Below, piece by piece: positions 17,074 to 25,789 of a stretch of DNA of 33,539 nt (the stretch's first letter is position 1; each line of letters begins with the position of its first letter). The translations under genes were made by a program, and so were the position numbers. The notes beneath the pieces are model-generated. The model ran no database searches. It was given only the letters and a program-made list of their open reading frames with translations, and was not told the origin of the DNA. Origin of the DNA: Bryobacterales bacterium (GTDB lineage: Bacteria > Acidobacteriota > Terriglobia > Bryobacterales > Bryobacteraceae); contig JAEUQE010000078.1 of assembly GCA_016789785.1 (NCBI GenBank), positions 1 through 33,539 of the forward strand, given 5' to 3'.

Positions 17074-19005
17074 CTACTTGCGGACCAGCACCACCGGAGC
17101 CGTGCTTGCGCGGCCAACATTCTCGAAAAAGCTGCGGACCTTCGCGTAATCCGACGCCGGCGCCGTCACGTCATGCAACTCCAGCGACTGCTGAAACTCC
17201 ACCTGTCCGGCGGAGAATTTCCACTGCGCGGAGTAGTTGCCATAGGGCCCCGTGAACTTCACGGGATCCGGCAACTCATCAATCGCGAAGCCTTCGGGCA
17301 CACGCAGCGCGACCTTGTCGCTACGCACCTCCGCACTCAAGCGCACCGGAAGCTTGCGCTCCACCGCGGGGAAGGTGTATCCGCCCGAACCTGCCAGTGA
17401 GCCCGGGTTCACGATCAGCAGGCGGTCCTGCATAATCTGCCCAAACCTCGCCGCTTCAAAAGCGAGCGTCAAGTCGAACTGTCCCGTGGCGTTCTTGTGC
17501 TCGATGTTCTTCAATCGCACACTGCCGAGCTGCCGCGTGAGAATCGTCTCGAACGACCGGCGCAGTTCATCCGGAGCTTCTCTCATCACGGCTCCACGAA
17601 GCCGGCTCGCCGACTGTCCGTGAAATCGCGAGAGCGCCTGTGCCGACATGCCACCCGACGGCGTAATCTCAGCATTCGTCTCCGTCTCGACGCGATTCGC
17701 CGAAGCGGGAAGCAGCGGCATCTTGAGCAGCGCACCATCCTGGCCCGCGACCACCAGCGCGTAGCTCCCTTGCTGATCCTCATCCAAGTCGCCGACGGGT
17801 GTATTGGGATCCGTCGGGTCGAAGATCAGCAGCCGTCCGAGCTTAGGATGGTCGGTGACCGTCGGTAGACTTACGGATGCAGGCACGCGGACCGCAATGA
17901 TCATGTGATTGAACTGCGAAGTGGCGGGCCACTCGCTGCGTACGTATTCACGTGAGCCTGAGTAGATCGCCGTGAGGTACGACTCGATGCCGGCCGCCTT
18001 CAGGAGTGCGCGCATGAGATTCGCCTTATCCTTGCAGTCGCCGTAGTTCTTCGTGAGCACCTCATCGGCCTTGTGCGGTGTGTAGCCGCCGCCGCGAGTG
18101 AGGTTCATTTGAATGGAGACGTACTTGGTCTGTTGTGCGAATGCCGCAATTGCGCGGATCTTCGCCAACTCATCCGTAGCGCCCGCGACCAGTTGCGACG
18201 CCTTGGTCTGAATCGCTGGGGTCACCGCCGACTGCGCATCACTCAGTTCGGCCAGCCATGCCGAGACGCTTGCCCAATCCTTCATGGTGCGCAAGGCCGT
18301 GTTGTCGCCAGTGGGGTAGAACGTAAGAGCGAGCCGCGGCACAAGTGCATGAAAGCCAGGGCTATGAATCTCGCGCTCCATCCACGGCAGATCGCGCAAC
18401 TCCCAGGTGTGCGTATTGCCAGACACGGCAGGCTCTACGCTACTTCGATTGAACACCTGCGAGCGCACTTCCCACCCCGGTGGGAGCGATGCGATGAACC
18501 GCGAGATCATGACGGGCTCATCGGACTGGAACGGATGCAGCACCTGTGTGAACACGGACTTCTCTTCCTCGACGATCTCCCATGCGAACGTCGAGCCGGG
18601 GCGGAAATCGTCACCGGTATCAAGATGGCGAGTGCGTGTCTCCACACTGTCATCGCTGTAGTTGGCGTCCGCGATGCGATCCTTTCCGTAGCGGATTTCC
18701 TTGCCTGACGAAGGAAGCATCCACGCCCGGAAGTCGCGGATCTTGCCGGTACGCGCGTTGTAACTGCGCACCGCGGACGCCTGGCACCGGCCCGATTTCG
18801 CGACACAACGAATCGCGCCGCGGTCGCGCATCACACGCTTGCCGTCGGGCTCAATGGACAGGTGCTCTTCTTGCAGTAGCACAACAGCGTCCACCTTCGC
18901 GGGAAACGGGGGTACGGTCATGGAAGCGGCCTCGCGCGCCCATTGCGGGATCTCGTCGGCGCCGAACAGCGAAGCGGCGCAAGCGAACAGAAGTAGATGT
19001 CTCAT
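17074..19005 (-). CDS. DUF3857 plus transglutaminase-like exported protein (triad intact)
   Basis: 643 residues. Signal peptide 1-16 (LLLFACAASLFGA). Residues about 35-215 are a DUF3857 beta-sandwich. Residues about 265-400 are a transglutaminase-like domain with C324 in KNYGDCKDKANLM, H367 in SQFNHMIIAV and D396 in IFDPTDPNTP, a complete Cys-His-Asp triad. A C-terminal beta-rich domain of about 200 residues follows (DUF2569/3858-like region). Such proteins act in the periplasm as papain-like transglutaminases or proteases of unknown substrate, common in Bacteroidota and Acidobacteriota. AGGAG lies 6 nt before the ATG. It is the second gene of an operon, 24 bp after a paralogue whose domain lacks the triad. 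Confidence 0.88.
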   Translation of the reverse strand: MRHLLLFACAASLFGADEIPQWAREAASMTVPPFPAKVDAVVLLQEEHLSIEPDGKRVMRDRGAIRCVAKSGRCQASAVRSYNARTGKIRDFRAWMLPSSGKEIRYGKDRIADANYSDDSVETRTRHLDTGDDFRPGSTFAWEIVEEEKSVFTQVLHPFQSDEPVMISRFIASLPPGWEVRSQVFNRSSVEPAVSGNTHTWELRDLPWMEREIHSPGFHALVPRLALTFYPTGDNTALRTMKDWASVSAWLAELSDAQSAVTPAIQTKASQLVAGATDELAKIRAIAAFAQQTKYVSIQMNLTRGGGYTPHKADEVLTKNYGDCKDKANLMRALLKAAGIESYLTAIYSGSREYVRSEWPATSQFNHMIIAVRVPASVSLPTVTDHPKLGRLLIFDPTDPNTPVGDLDEDQQGSYALVVAGQDGALLKMPLLPASANRVETETNAEITPSGGMSAQALSRFHGQSASRLRGAVMREAPDELRRSFETILTRQLGSVRLKNIEHKNATGQFDLTLAFEAARFGQIMQDRLLIVNPGSLAGSGGYTFPAVERKLPVRLSAEVRSDKVALRVPEGFAIDELPDPVKFTGPYGNYSAQWKFSAGQVEFQQSLELHDVTAPASDYAKVRSFFENVGRASTAPVVLVRK

Positions 19006-19029
19006 GCGTGCTCCTTTGTTCCGGATCGG

Positions 19030-21051
19030 CTACTGTTCGCTGCGCAGCGCAAGCATGTGCGTGTCGCGGCGGTGAAACTCATCGAATACGCTCTTGAGCT
19101 GGCTGTAGCTCTCTTTTGGGAAATACTTGTAGCCGTCCGCTCCGAAAGTCAGGATGCGGGTAACCATCAGCGCGTTGCCGTTCGCAACTCGCATCTCCAC
19201 TTTGTACTCGCCCGGCCGGCCAAAGTTCAGGCTTCCGGGCGACTCGGCGTTTTCAAGCTTGAACCCTTCCGGCAACTCGATTCGCAACTTGTCCTCTTCC
19301 TCCCACGCATAGGGGAACTGTACGTCGTGCACGCGCTCGCTCGACGGGAAGACGGGCGTGGTGTTGCGCTGAAAATAGAATGGCTGCAGAAACAGGCGCT
19401 TGCCCGTGCGCTGCGCATAGCCGGGAATCTTGATGCGATAGGTATAACGTAAAGGCTTCGCGGAGTCCTGCATGTTCTCGACCTTGACGTTGGTGAGTTC
19501 CGCGCCAGGGTTCGACTTCTCCAGCGATGATTTGAACGACTCCACAATCTTCTCCGCGGGCTCGTCCATGCGGCCGATCCGCCGTTCCGAAGCACGGTGT
19601 CCCGTGTACTCCAAGACCACGTCACCTTCCAGTACGCCGTCCGCGTCAAGCCGGAAATTGCCGGTACGCAAAGACCGGGAAGCCTGGGGCGGCGAGAACG
19701 GAACGTCGATGAACTGCGGCGTCTTCGGATCGCTCAAGAGCGCCTTGGCGCCTTCCTCGCGCCAACCAATCATGTGCGGCGGGAGCTCGCGTGTGCTGAC
19801 GTCGTAGATCTTCCACTGCCCGCCAATGTTGACGGCCATGTCGATCGAGTCGAGGAAATGGATATCGGCGAGATTGGGATGGAAGTGAATGTCGTTGATG
19901 TTGCCCACGCGCACGGGCCGCGCCTCCAGCCCCACGCTTTGGGCCATTGCGGCGAACAGCGTGTTGAGTTCATCCGAGGTGCCGATGCCGGACTCGAAAA
20001 CCTCGGCCGAGGTCCGGCGCCGCGTCTTCGGCATCGACTTCAGCACCTTGCCGCGTTCCGCCACGCTCACCGCGGAACTGAACAGGTCGCGCAGGTTGGC
20101 CCGGAGATAGGTGATCAGCGCGACCACTTTCTCCGCGTCGTTCGCCGAGGAAGCCGTTGCCTTTGCCGCGGCTGCCTTGATCTCATTGTTCAACTTGAGT
20201 GACTCTTTCAACTCGTTGTAAGCTTCCTTGCCGATCTTCTGCCAGTAACGCTCCGGCTCGCGCCGGAGATTATCGGCATAGAAAAATAGTACCCATGGAC
20301 GTACACTCGCTTCGCCAGGCATGTTCGGTTCCTCACGAAACGCCGGCACTTTCTCCAATGTCATCGAGTTGAATCCGTTGTTTTCGATCTTCAATGGAGA
20401 CGGCCTGCAATTGAACGGCAGAACGCCCATCTTCAAGGGGACGATGTCCTGGGGCAGGGGCTTGATGAAGAAAGTGGACTGATGAACAGGAATGTTGTGC
20501 TGGAAGTGTCCGCGAAGGTAGATGATGTTTTCCTTGAAGGCGATTTCGCGATAGCGGTATTCGATGATACTGCCAGCTTCCACCGCGGGCAACGTAAACG
20601 ACTTGGCGCGTACCGCGATGCCGCCAGCCTTGAAGACCTCGCGGTCCTTCACCGCGTCCTTCGGCATTTCGACGATGGTGCCATCCGGCTTGATGGTGCG
20701 GGCGTTGATCGAGATCACCGCCGTATCCCTGCGAAGTGTGGTGATGTCCACAGTGGATACCTGCTCTTTGCCTTTGTCGTTGAATACCTTGATGCGGGCG
20801 TAGTGCGAGTAAATGCGCTGCCAGTCAGAGCCCGTCAGTTCATCCCACACGTGAGTTCGCCAAAAGATCGCCTCGGCGCCGGCGTTATTATCGATAATTG
20901 GTGCCTTTAGTGCTTTCTCGGCTTCGGTAACAGGAAGCCATCCGGTGTCCACGTTTACGGTGTTGCCTTGGGCACTAAGGGATGGAATGACAGAAAGGGT
21001 AAGAAGAAAATGCGACAGCGTGCGCATAGTTTTGTCCATATCGTAGCTCAT
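19030..21051 (-). CDS. DUF3857 plus transglutaminase-like protein, catalytic residues lost
   Basis: 673 residues, or 665 if it starts at ATG 21027, which gives a better signal peptide (MRTLSHFLLTLSVIPSLSAQ). A DUF3857 region covers about 65-265 and a transglutaminase-like domain about 300-425. At the nucleophile position the sequence is SGIGTSDELNTLFAAM, so Thr358 stands where its operon neighbour has C324. At the His position it is HFLDSIDMAV, with Asp/Ser instead of His. The acidic position (D417 in KIYDVSTRELPP) remains. It is therefore probably a non-catalytic member acting as a binding or scaffold protein. A beta-rich C-terminal half ends LALRSEQ. It is the first gene of the two-gene operon and is divergent from the phospholipase B-like gene. 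Confidence 0.87.
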   Translation of the reverse strand: MSYDMDKTMRTLSHFLLTLSVIPSLSAQGNTVNVDTGWLPVTEAEKALKAPIIDNNAGAEAIFWRTHVWDELTGSDWQRIYSHYARIKVFNDKGKEQVSTVDITTLRRDTAVISINARTIKPDGTIVEMPKDAVKDREVFKAGGIAVRAKSFTLPAVEAGSIIEYRYREIAFKENIIYLRGHFQHNIPVHQSTFFIKPLPQDIVPLKMGVLPFNCRPSPLKIENNGFNSMTLEKVPAFREEPNMPGEASVRPWVLFFYADNLRREPERYWQKIGKEAYNELKESLKLNNEIKAAAAKATASSANDAEKVVALITYLRANLRDLFSSAVSVAERGKVLKSMPKTRRRTSAEVFESGIGTSDELNTLFAAMAQSVGLEARPVRVGNINDIHFHPNLADIHFLDSIDMAVNIGGQWKIYDVSTRELPPHMIGWREEGAKALLSDPKTPQFIDVPFSPPQASRSLRTGNFRLDADGVLEGDVVLEYTGHRASERRIGRMDEPAEKIVESFKSSLEKSNPGAELTNVKVENMQDSAKPLRYTYRIKIPGYAQRTGKRLFLQPFYFQRNTTPVFPSSERVHDVQFPYAWEEEDKLRIELPEGFKLENAESPGSLNFGRPGEYKVEMRVANGNALMVTRILTFGADGYKYFPKESYSQLKSVFDEFHRRDTHMLALRSEQ

Positions 21052-21172
21052 TGCGAACCACTTTGGAGTACTACCACCCTGTCGCGTCCCCGGCTTACTA
21101 CTTTCGGCGCTGATTCCTCGAACGGCAGAGCGTTGGAAGGCCGCGGAGATGCGGCAACATCCCCGGACACTG

Positions 21173-21178
21173 CATAAT
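21173..21178 (+). promoter_or_regulatory. Candidate -10 element of a leaderless start (CATAAT)
   Basis: CATAAT (5 of 6 to TATAAT) ends 7 nt before the ATG at 21186 and no Shine-Dalgarno lies between them. No good -35 is evident at 16-18 nt. The spacing equals that seen at the first padR gene. Confidence 0.4.
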
Positions 21179-21185
21179 CAGACTC

Positions 21186-22589
21186 ATGATCTCGCGGCGT
21201 TCGCTCTTCCTTACTCCGGCCTTGGCGCTCGGCGCACCTTCGCGCGAAGCACAGCACGAGTCCCGGCTCGGCGCATCCTTCCGCCGTGCACCGAGGAACG
21301 GCTGGACGTTCGTCCATCTGGAGGGGAAGCCCAACGAAATCGGCTTCCAGCATGGATACTGGCTGGCGAAAGAGATCGCCGCCGCGCACCGTGTGGTGGC
21401 TTTCGAGATGGAACACGACACGGAGAAACCATGGACGTTCTATCGCGACGCGGTCAAGGAGTACTTCTGGCCCAAAGTAGACGCCGAATACCGTGAAGAG
21501 ATGGAAGGCATCGCGGGAGGTGTGCAGGCGCGCGGCGGGAAACTGGATGTCTGGGACATCGCGGCGTTCAACGCGTGGCTTGAATGGTCACCTTACTTCC
21601 TGAACTGGTATCAATCGCGCAAGCGCCAATCCGGCCCCTCGCTCGCGGTCGCCGACCGTTGCAGCGCATTCGTGGCGACGGGTTCGTACACGAAGGACGG
21701 CAACATCGTGATGGGACACAACGCATGGACCGGTTATGCCAACGGTTCGCACTGGTCCATCATCTTCGATATCAATCCTTCGCATGGGCATCGCTTCATC
21801 ATGGATGGCTATCCCGGACTCATACACTCCGGTGACGACTTTGGCATCAACGCCGCGGGCATCTCGATCACGGAGACCACCATCACGCAGTTCGACGGCT
21901 TCGATCCGGATGGCATTCCCGAATTTGTGCGCGCCCGCAAAGCCATGCAGTATTCGGCGTCGATCGACGACTTCGCGCGCATTATGAAGACAGGCAACAA
22001 CGGTGGCTATGCGAACAACTGGCTGGTCGCCGACCGGAAGACGCGTGAGATCGCGAGCCTGGAACTCGGCCTGAAGAACGTCACCTTGCAGCGAACCTTC
22101 GATGGCTATTACGTTGGGTCGAACTTTCCGGTGAATGAGAAGCTGATTCGCGAAGAGACGAAGTTCGATGCCGATGACAAGAGTCTCAGCCCGAATGCGC
22201 GGCGCATTCGCTGGGAGCAGTTGATGAAGGAGTACAAAGGCCGCATCGACGTGGCCGCGGGTCAGCGCTTCCTCGCCGATCATGTGGACAGTTTTACGGG
22301 CAAGGATGATGCGAACGAGCGGTCACTCTGTGGGCACAACGAACTGTCGCCCAGAGGCATGAAGCCCTGGCAGCCGGAATTCGGCGCCGCCGGTGCGGTG
22401 CAGAACAAAGTCACCGATGCGGCGATGGCGGCGAGGCTCGCGCTTACCGCATCCTTCGGACACGCCTGTGGGCGGCACTTCAAGGCCGCGGCTTTTCTCA
22501 GGAAGCATCCGCAGTTTGCCTATCTGAAGCCTTACCTGCGCGATCTGAACTCTCATCCGTGGACCGCCTTTGAGGCTGCACGCTCGTAA
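21186..22589 (+). CDS. Tat-exported phospholipase B-like / C45-type Ntn-hydrolase
   Basis: 467 residues. The N-terminus ISRRSLFLTPALALGA is a Tat signal. A precursor segment (about 40-157, with WTFVHLEGKPNEIGFQHGYWLA) is followed by DRCSAFVATGSYTKDG. C159 is the likely autocatalytic nucleophile, exposed by cleavage before it, as in Ntn hydrolases of the phospholipase B-like and C45 acyltransferase groups. Downstream MGHNAWTGYANG matches the HNTW-Y motif of PLB-like proteins, and GNNGGYANNWLVADRK resembles their NNQ-W/Y-MVLD motif. The activity is amide or ester hydrolysis of an acyl substrate; lipid versus peptide or N-acyl amine cannot be decided. Probably a periplasmic single-gene unit, convergent with the second ADOP gene (26-bp gap) and divergent from the DUF3857 operon. 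Confidence 0.83.
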   Translation: MISRRSLFLTPALALGAPSREAQHESRLGASFRRAPRNGWTFVHLEGKPNEIGFQHGYWLAKEIAAAHRVVAFEMEHDTEKPWTFYRDAVKEYFWPKVDAEYREEMEGIAGGVQARGGKLDVWDIAAFNAWLEWSPYFLNWYQSRKRQSGPSLAVADRCSAFVATGSYTKDGNIVMGHNAWTGYANGSHWSIIFDINPSHGHRFIMDGYPGLIHSGDDFGINAAGISITETTITQFDGFDPDGIPEFVRARKAMQYSASIDDFARIMKTGNNGGYANNWLVADRKTREIASLELGLKNVTLQRTFDGYYVGSNFPVNEKLIREETKFDADDKSLSPNARRIRWEQLMKEYKGRIDVAAGQRFLADHVDSFTGKDDANERSLCGHNELSPRGMKPWQPEFGAAGAVQNKVTDAAMAARLALTASFGHACGRHFKAAAFLRKHPQFAYLKPYLRDLNSHPWTAFEAARS

Positions 22590-22615
22590 CGACGATCGGC
22601 ACTGGTGGGAGTAGC

Positions 22616-25234
22616 TCACTCGCAACGTAATGATTGGATCGGGTCGATCCGCGCCGCTCTCAGCGCCGGCACCAACGACGCGAGGACGCCCGTGCCCGTC
22701 AGCAACGCGGCAACTACGGCAAGTGTCGCTGGATCGTTGGGACGCACTCCCCACAACTCTGATGCGAGAAACCGCATCAGCGGGAAACTCAGTGCCATGC
22801 CGATCGCAATTCCCGCGATCACCAGATTGCAGCCGCTTCTCAGCACCATCCCGAGCACGTTCCGCTGCTCCGCACCCAGGGCCATCCTTACTCCGATCTC
22901 GTTCGTTCTGCGTTTCACGGCATACGAGAGCACTCCGTAGATCCCGATCGCCCCAAGCAGTAAGGCTGCCGAGGCAAACACCACAACCAGCATCATCCGG
23001 GCACGCCGCTGCTTGAGGTAGCCACTCATGCTCTGTTCCAGTGTCTCGGGGTCGTAGGCGGGCTGCGTCCGGTCGATAGCTGCAATGGTTCGCTGCACGA
23101 CTCCAGCCACCGCCAGCGGGTCGCCCACAGTGCTCAACAGCACCGTTGCGTGCGTCCCTCCGAACTGGCTGTACAAGCCGTAAACCTCCGGCTCCGCCTC
23201 CCGGCCCGGTACTGTGCGAACATCGCGAACCACGCCCACGATCGTCAGCCAGTCCCTCCCCGTGCTCCAGCTCTGAACGCGCCGCCCCAAGCATTCGCCG
23301 CCCGGGCAGACGAGCCGGGCGAAGGTTTCATTCACAAAGGCGACTGGAGCCGCTCCAGGAAAAGAATCACTGGAGGAGGCATCGCGGCCCCGCACCACAG
23401 CGATATCGAGGAGGCGGAAGTAGTCTGGTGTGATCACATTCGCTCGAACGGGAAGAGCTTTCGGTGGCAGCCCATCGATCACCGCCTGATGGAGCGTTAA
23501 AGTGTATTGCGTAAAGGGCGGAGATTGCGCCAGACTGGCCAGTTGAACTCCTGGAAGGCGCCCAACCTGCTCCAGCACCTGGCCGAAGTAGGCCGCCTGA
23601 GAACGGGTATCTTTGTATTTCGATTTCGTAAGTTCGAGCTTGAACGTGAGGATGTTGCCTGCGCGGTAGCCCATATCCACCGTGCGGAGTTCGATGAAGC
23701 TACGGACCAGAAGCCCGGCGCCAGTGAGCAGCAACATGGCGGCGGCCACTTCCCCAACCACAAGTGCGCTACGGAAACGCCGCCAGGTGATGCCTTCGGT
23801 CATGCCTCTCGCCATGGCCTTTAACGCGCCCGAGAGATTCTCTCGAAACTGCAAGTGCAGCGCGGGAGCGATTCCACAGACCACCCCCGTGGCCAATGTC
23901 AGCGTCGAACTGAAGAGCATTACCCTCCAGTCCAGTGCCACGTCTGCCGCCTGTACCCTGATCGCCAGCAGACCAGTCAGCAGGTTCTTGCCTGCGTAGG
24001 CGAGCAGTCCTCCGAGCATCCCACCCAGAGACGCGAGTAGCAGACTCTCCGTCAGCAGTTGCTGGAAGATCCTTCCGCGTCCTGCCCCGATTGCGCGGCG
24101 AACTGCGAACTCCCGTTCACGCGATGCGGCTCGCGATAGCTGCAGGTTCGCCACATTCGCGCATGCGATCAACACCAGGAACGCTACTGCCGCCGATAGT
24201 ATCAATAGCGGTGTCCGCAACGGGCCGGCCACTTCGTCCTGCCACCGGGTAACAACCACGCGATACGAGATGCCACTGCGCAACTTCATCTTCAGGCGAT
24301 CGAGATCAAGCGAGGCTTGCTCCAACGTGACGCCATCCCGCAACCTGCCGGTCACATGCGCGAGAATCTCACCTCGCGCCGCTCGTCTGCCCTGAATCGC
24401 GAACGGTATCCAGATCTCTGCAGCCGACCCGCCGAACCGGTTCGGAACGCGAAATCCATCGGGCAAGACGCCGAGGATCGTGTGGCTCTGCCCGTCCAAA
24501 ACAAGGTTCTGCCGGAGGACCGACGGATCCGCACCCATGCGGTCGCGCCAGAAGGCATAGCTGAGCAGCACAACGGGCGGGCCTCCGGGAGCATCCTCCT
24601 CGGTGGTGAACAGCCGGCCCAGCACCGGCTGTACGCCCACCAGATCGAAGAGGGAACGTGTCGCCAGGCCTCCTAAGACGCGCTCCGAGGACTCACCGTG
24701 GATGACGTTTGCGCCGAACTGCATCCAAGCGGCAATCTCACTCAGCGTCCGGTTGCCGTCGCGGAAACTGGCGAAGTTAGCAGTGTAACTGAATGCGGTA
24801 GAGGTTCCCTCCCGGAGCGCGCCGATATGGACCAGCCGGCTGGGCTGCGCATACGGCAAGGGACGCAGCAGGACCTGGTCCACAGCCGTGAAGATCGCGG
24901 TCGCCGCGCCGCTTCCCAACGCGAGCGTCATCACCACCGCTGCGCTGAAGGCTGGCTGCGAGCGCATCAGACGGACCGCGAAGACCACGTCGCGCGCCAG
25001 CGTTTCCACCGCCGGCAAACTACGGCGTTCGCGATGTGCTTCCTTTGCCGCTTGCACGCCGCCCAACCGCAGCAAGGCTTGCCGCCGTGCTTCGGCGGGA
25101 GACAGACCGGAACGAAGGCCGTCCTGGATGTCGAATTCGAGATTGCTTTGCAACTCCTCATCGAATTCGCGATCCAGTTGCGTTCTCCGGAACATTCCCA
25201 GAACGCGGAACACGAATGCACGGATTTTTCTCAT
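22616..25234 (-). CDS. ADOP-type FtsX/MacB permease (second copy)
   Basis: 872 residues from ATG 25234; a longer frame to 25291 would overlap most of the end of padR. The N-terminal cytoplasmic prefix (residues about 18-75) has REFDEELQSNLEFDIQDGL and LSPAEARRQALLRLGG, a helical permease-prefix signature. TM1 lies at about 94-122, then a MacB_PCD-like domain (RPLPYAQPSRLVHIG) and an FtsX domain with AREREFAVRRAIGAGRG-type loops (ASREREFAVRRAIG). A second periplasmic domain and a last FtsX domain end in RAARIDPIQSLRCE. No ATPase is encoded nearby. The ATG overlaps the padR stop (ATGA), so translation is coupled to the regulator. Substrate unknown. Confidence 0.93.
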   Translation of the reverse strand: MRKIRAFVFRVLGMFRRTQLDREFDEELQSNLEFDIQDGLRSGLSPAEARRQALLRLGGVQAAKEAHRERRSLPAVETLARDVVFAVRLMRSQPAFSAAVVMTLALGSGAATAIFTAVDQVLLRPLPYAQPSRLVHIGALREGTSTAFSYTANFASFRDGNRTLSEIAAWMQFGANVIHGESSERVLGGLATRSLFDLVGVQPVLGRLFTTEEDAPGGPPVVLLSYAFWRDRMGADPSVLRQNLVLDGQSHTILGVLPDGFRVPNRFGGSAAEIWIPFAIQGRRAARGEILAHVTGRLRDGVTLEQASLDLDRLKMKLRSGISYRVVVTRWQDEVAGPLRTPLLILSAAVAFLVLIACANVANLQLSRAASREREFAVRRAIGAGRGRIFQQLLTESLLLASLGGMLGGLLAYAGKNLLTGLLAIRVQAADVALDWRVMLFSSTLTLATGVVCGIAPALHLQFRENLSGALKAMARGMTEGITWRRFRSALVVGEVAAAMLLLTGAGLLVRSFIELRTVDMGYRAGNILTFKLELTKSKYKDTRSQAAYFGQVLEQVGRLPGVQLASLAQSPPFTQYTLTLHQAVIDGLPPKALPVRANVITPDYFRLLDIAVVRGRDASSSDSFPGAAPVAFVNETFARLVCPGGECLGRRVQSWSTGRDWLTIVGVVRDVRTVPGREAEPEVYGLYSQFGGTHATVLLSTVGDPLAVAGVVQRTIAAIDRTQPAYDPETLEQSMSGYLKQRRARMMLVVVFASAALLLGAIGIYGVLSYAVKRRTNEIGVRMALGAEQRNVLGMVLRSGCNLVIAGIAIGMALSFPLMRFLASELWGVRPNDPATLAVVAALLTGTGVLASLVPALRAARIDPIQSLRCE

Positions 25235-25575
25235 GCCGGATCCTCCGCCGTGCCGAGGAACCTGTTCATGATCGTTGTTGTCCGTTGCCACTCACGTTCT
25301 TCCTTGGCGAGTTGCTTGCGGCCGGCGCGCGTCAACCGGTAGAACTTGGCTTTGCGCTTGTTCTCGGACTCTCCCCATTCCGAGGCGATGAATCCCTCCT
25401 GCTCAAGCTTGAGCAGCGCTGGGTATAGTGTGCCGTAGTTTACCGAAAGCAGATCGCCGCTCGTGCTCTCGATCCGCCGCGCGATTCCATAGCCGTGCAT
25501 CGGACCAAGCGTTTCCAATGTGCGCAGCACCATCAACGCCAGTGTGCCTTGCCAGACATCGCTTTTCGCGGCCAT
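25231..25575 (-). CDS. PadR-family transcriptional regulator (second copy)
   Basis: 114 residues. The PadR winged helix contains GPMHGYGIARRIE (24-36), NYGTLYPALLKLEQEGFI (46-63) and a wing with KFYRLTRAGRKQL (77-89), followed by an Arg/Glu-rich dimerisation helix. This is the short, permease-associated PadR subtype that is usual upstream of ADOP genes. An AGGGGAG ribosome site lies 3-9 nt before the ATG. The promoter sits inside a nested inverted repeat, and the gene overlaps the permease by ATGA, so self-repression of the pair is likely. The ligand or signal is unknown. Confidence 0.93.
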   Translation of the reverse strand: MAAKSDVWQGTLALMVLRTLETLGPMHGYGIARRIESTSGDLLSVNYGTLYPALLKLEQEGFIASEWGESENKRKAKFYRLTRAGRKQLAKEEREWQRTTTIMNRFLGTAEDPA

Positions 25576-25582
25576 GTTCTCC

Positions 25583-25629
25583 CCTATTGCTAACCCATAC
25601 TAAGCCCCTTCGTATTGGAATGCAATAGG
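25583..25629. repeat. Nested inverted repeat (candidate PadR operator)
   Basis: Outer arms CCTATTGC (25583-25590) and GCAATAGG (25622-25629) are a perfect 8-bp inverted repeat 31 bp apart. Inner arms CCATAC (25595-25600) and GTATTGG (25612-25618) are a near-perfect pair with one extra T. The centres nearly coincide, so the 47-bp element is a two-layer dyad over the padR promoter. Two dimers binding side by side, or one dimer on each layer, are possible. Confidence 0.7.
25597..25625 (-). promoter_or_regulatory. Promoter of the padR-ADOP operon, TTGCAT-17-TAGTAT
   Basis: On the minus strand TTGCAT (25625-25620) and TAGTAT (25602-25597) are 17 nt apart, each 4 of 6 to the sigma-70 consensus. 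The -35 lies in the right outer arm and the -10 in the left inner arm of the dyad, so an occupied dyad would block RNA polymerase. The predicted leader is about 15 nt, just enough for the AGGGGAG ribosome site. Confidence 0.6.
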
Positions 25630-25789
25630 AAAGTGCGAGGCGCGAGAGCCGGCCTGAGACCGTCAAACCTCCTGGTCCATGGAGTTGCGCCGCCACAACC
25701 CGGGTTAGGCACTCACCGGATCGATCCACTCGCTCAGATACGCGAGCGTGTGAGCAATAGCACTGGGCAGCGGTGCGCGCTGGGGCCCC

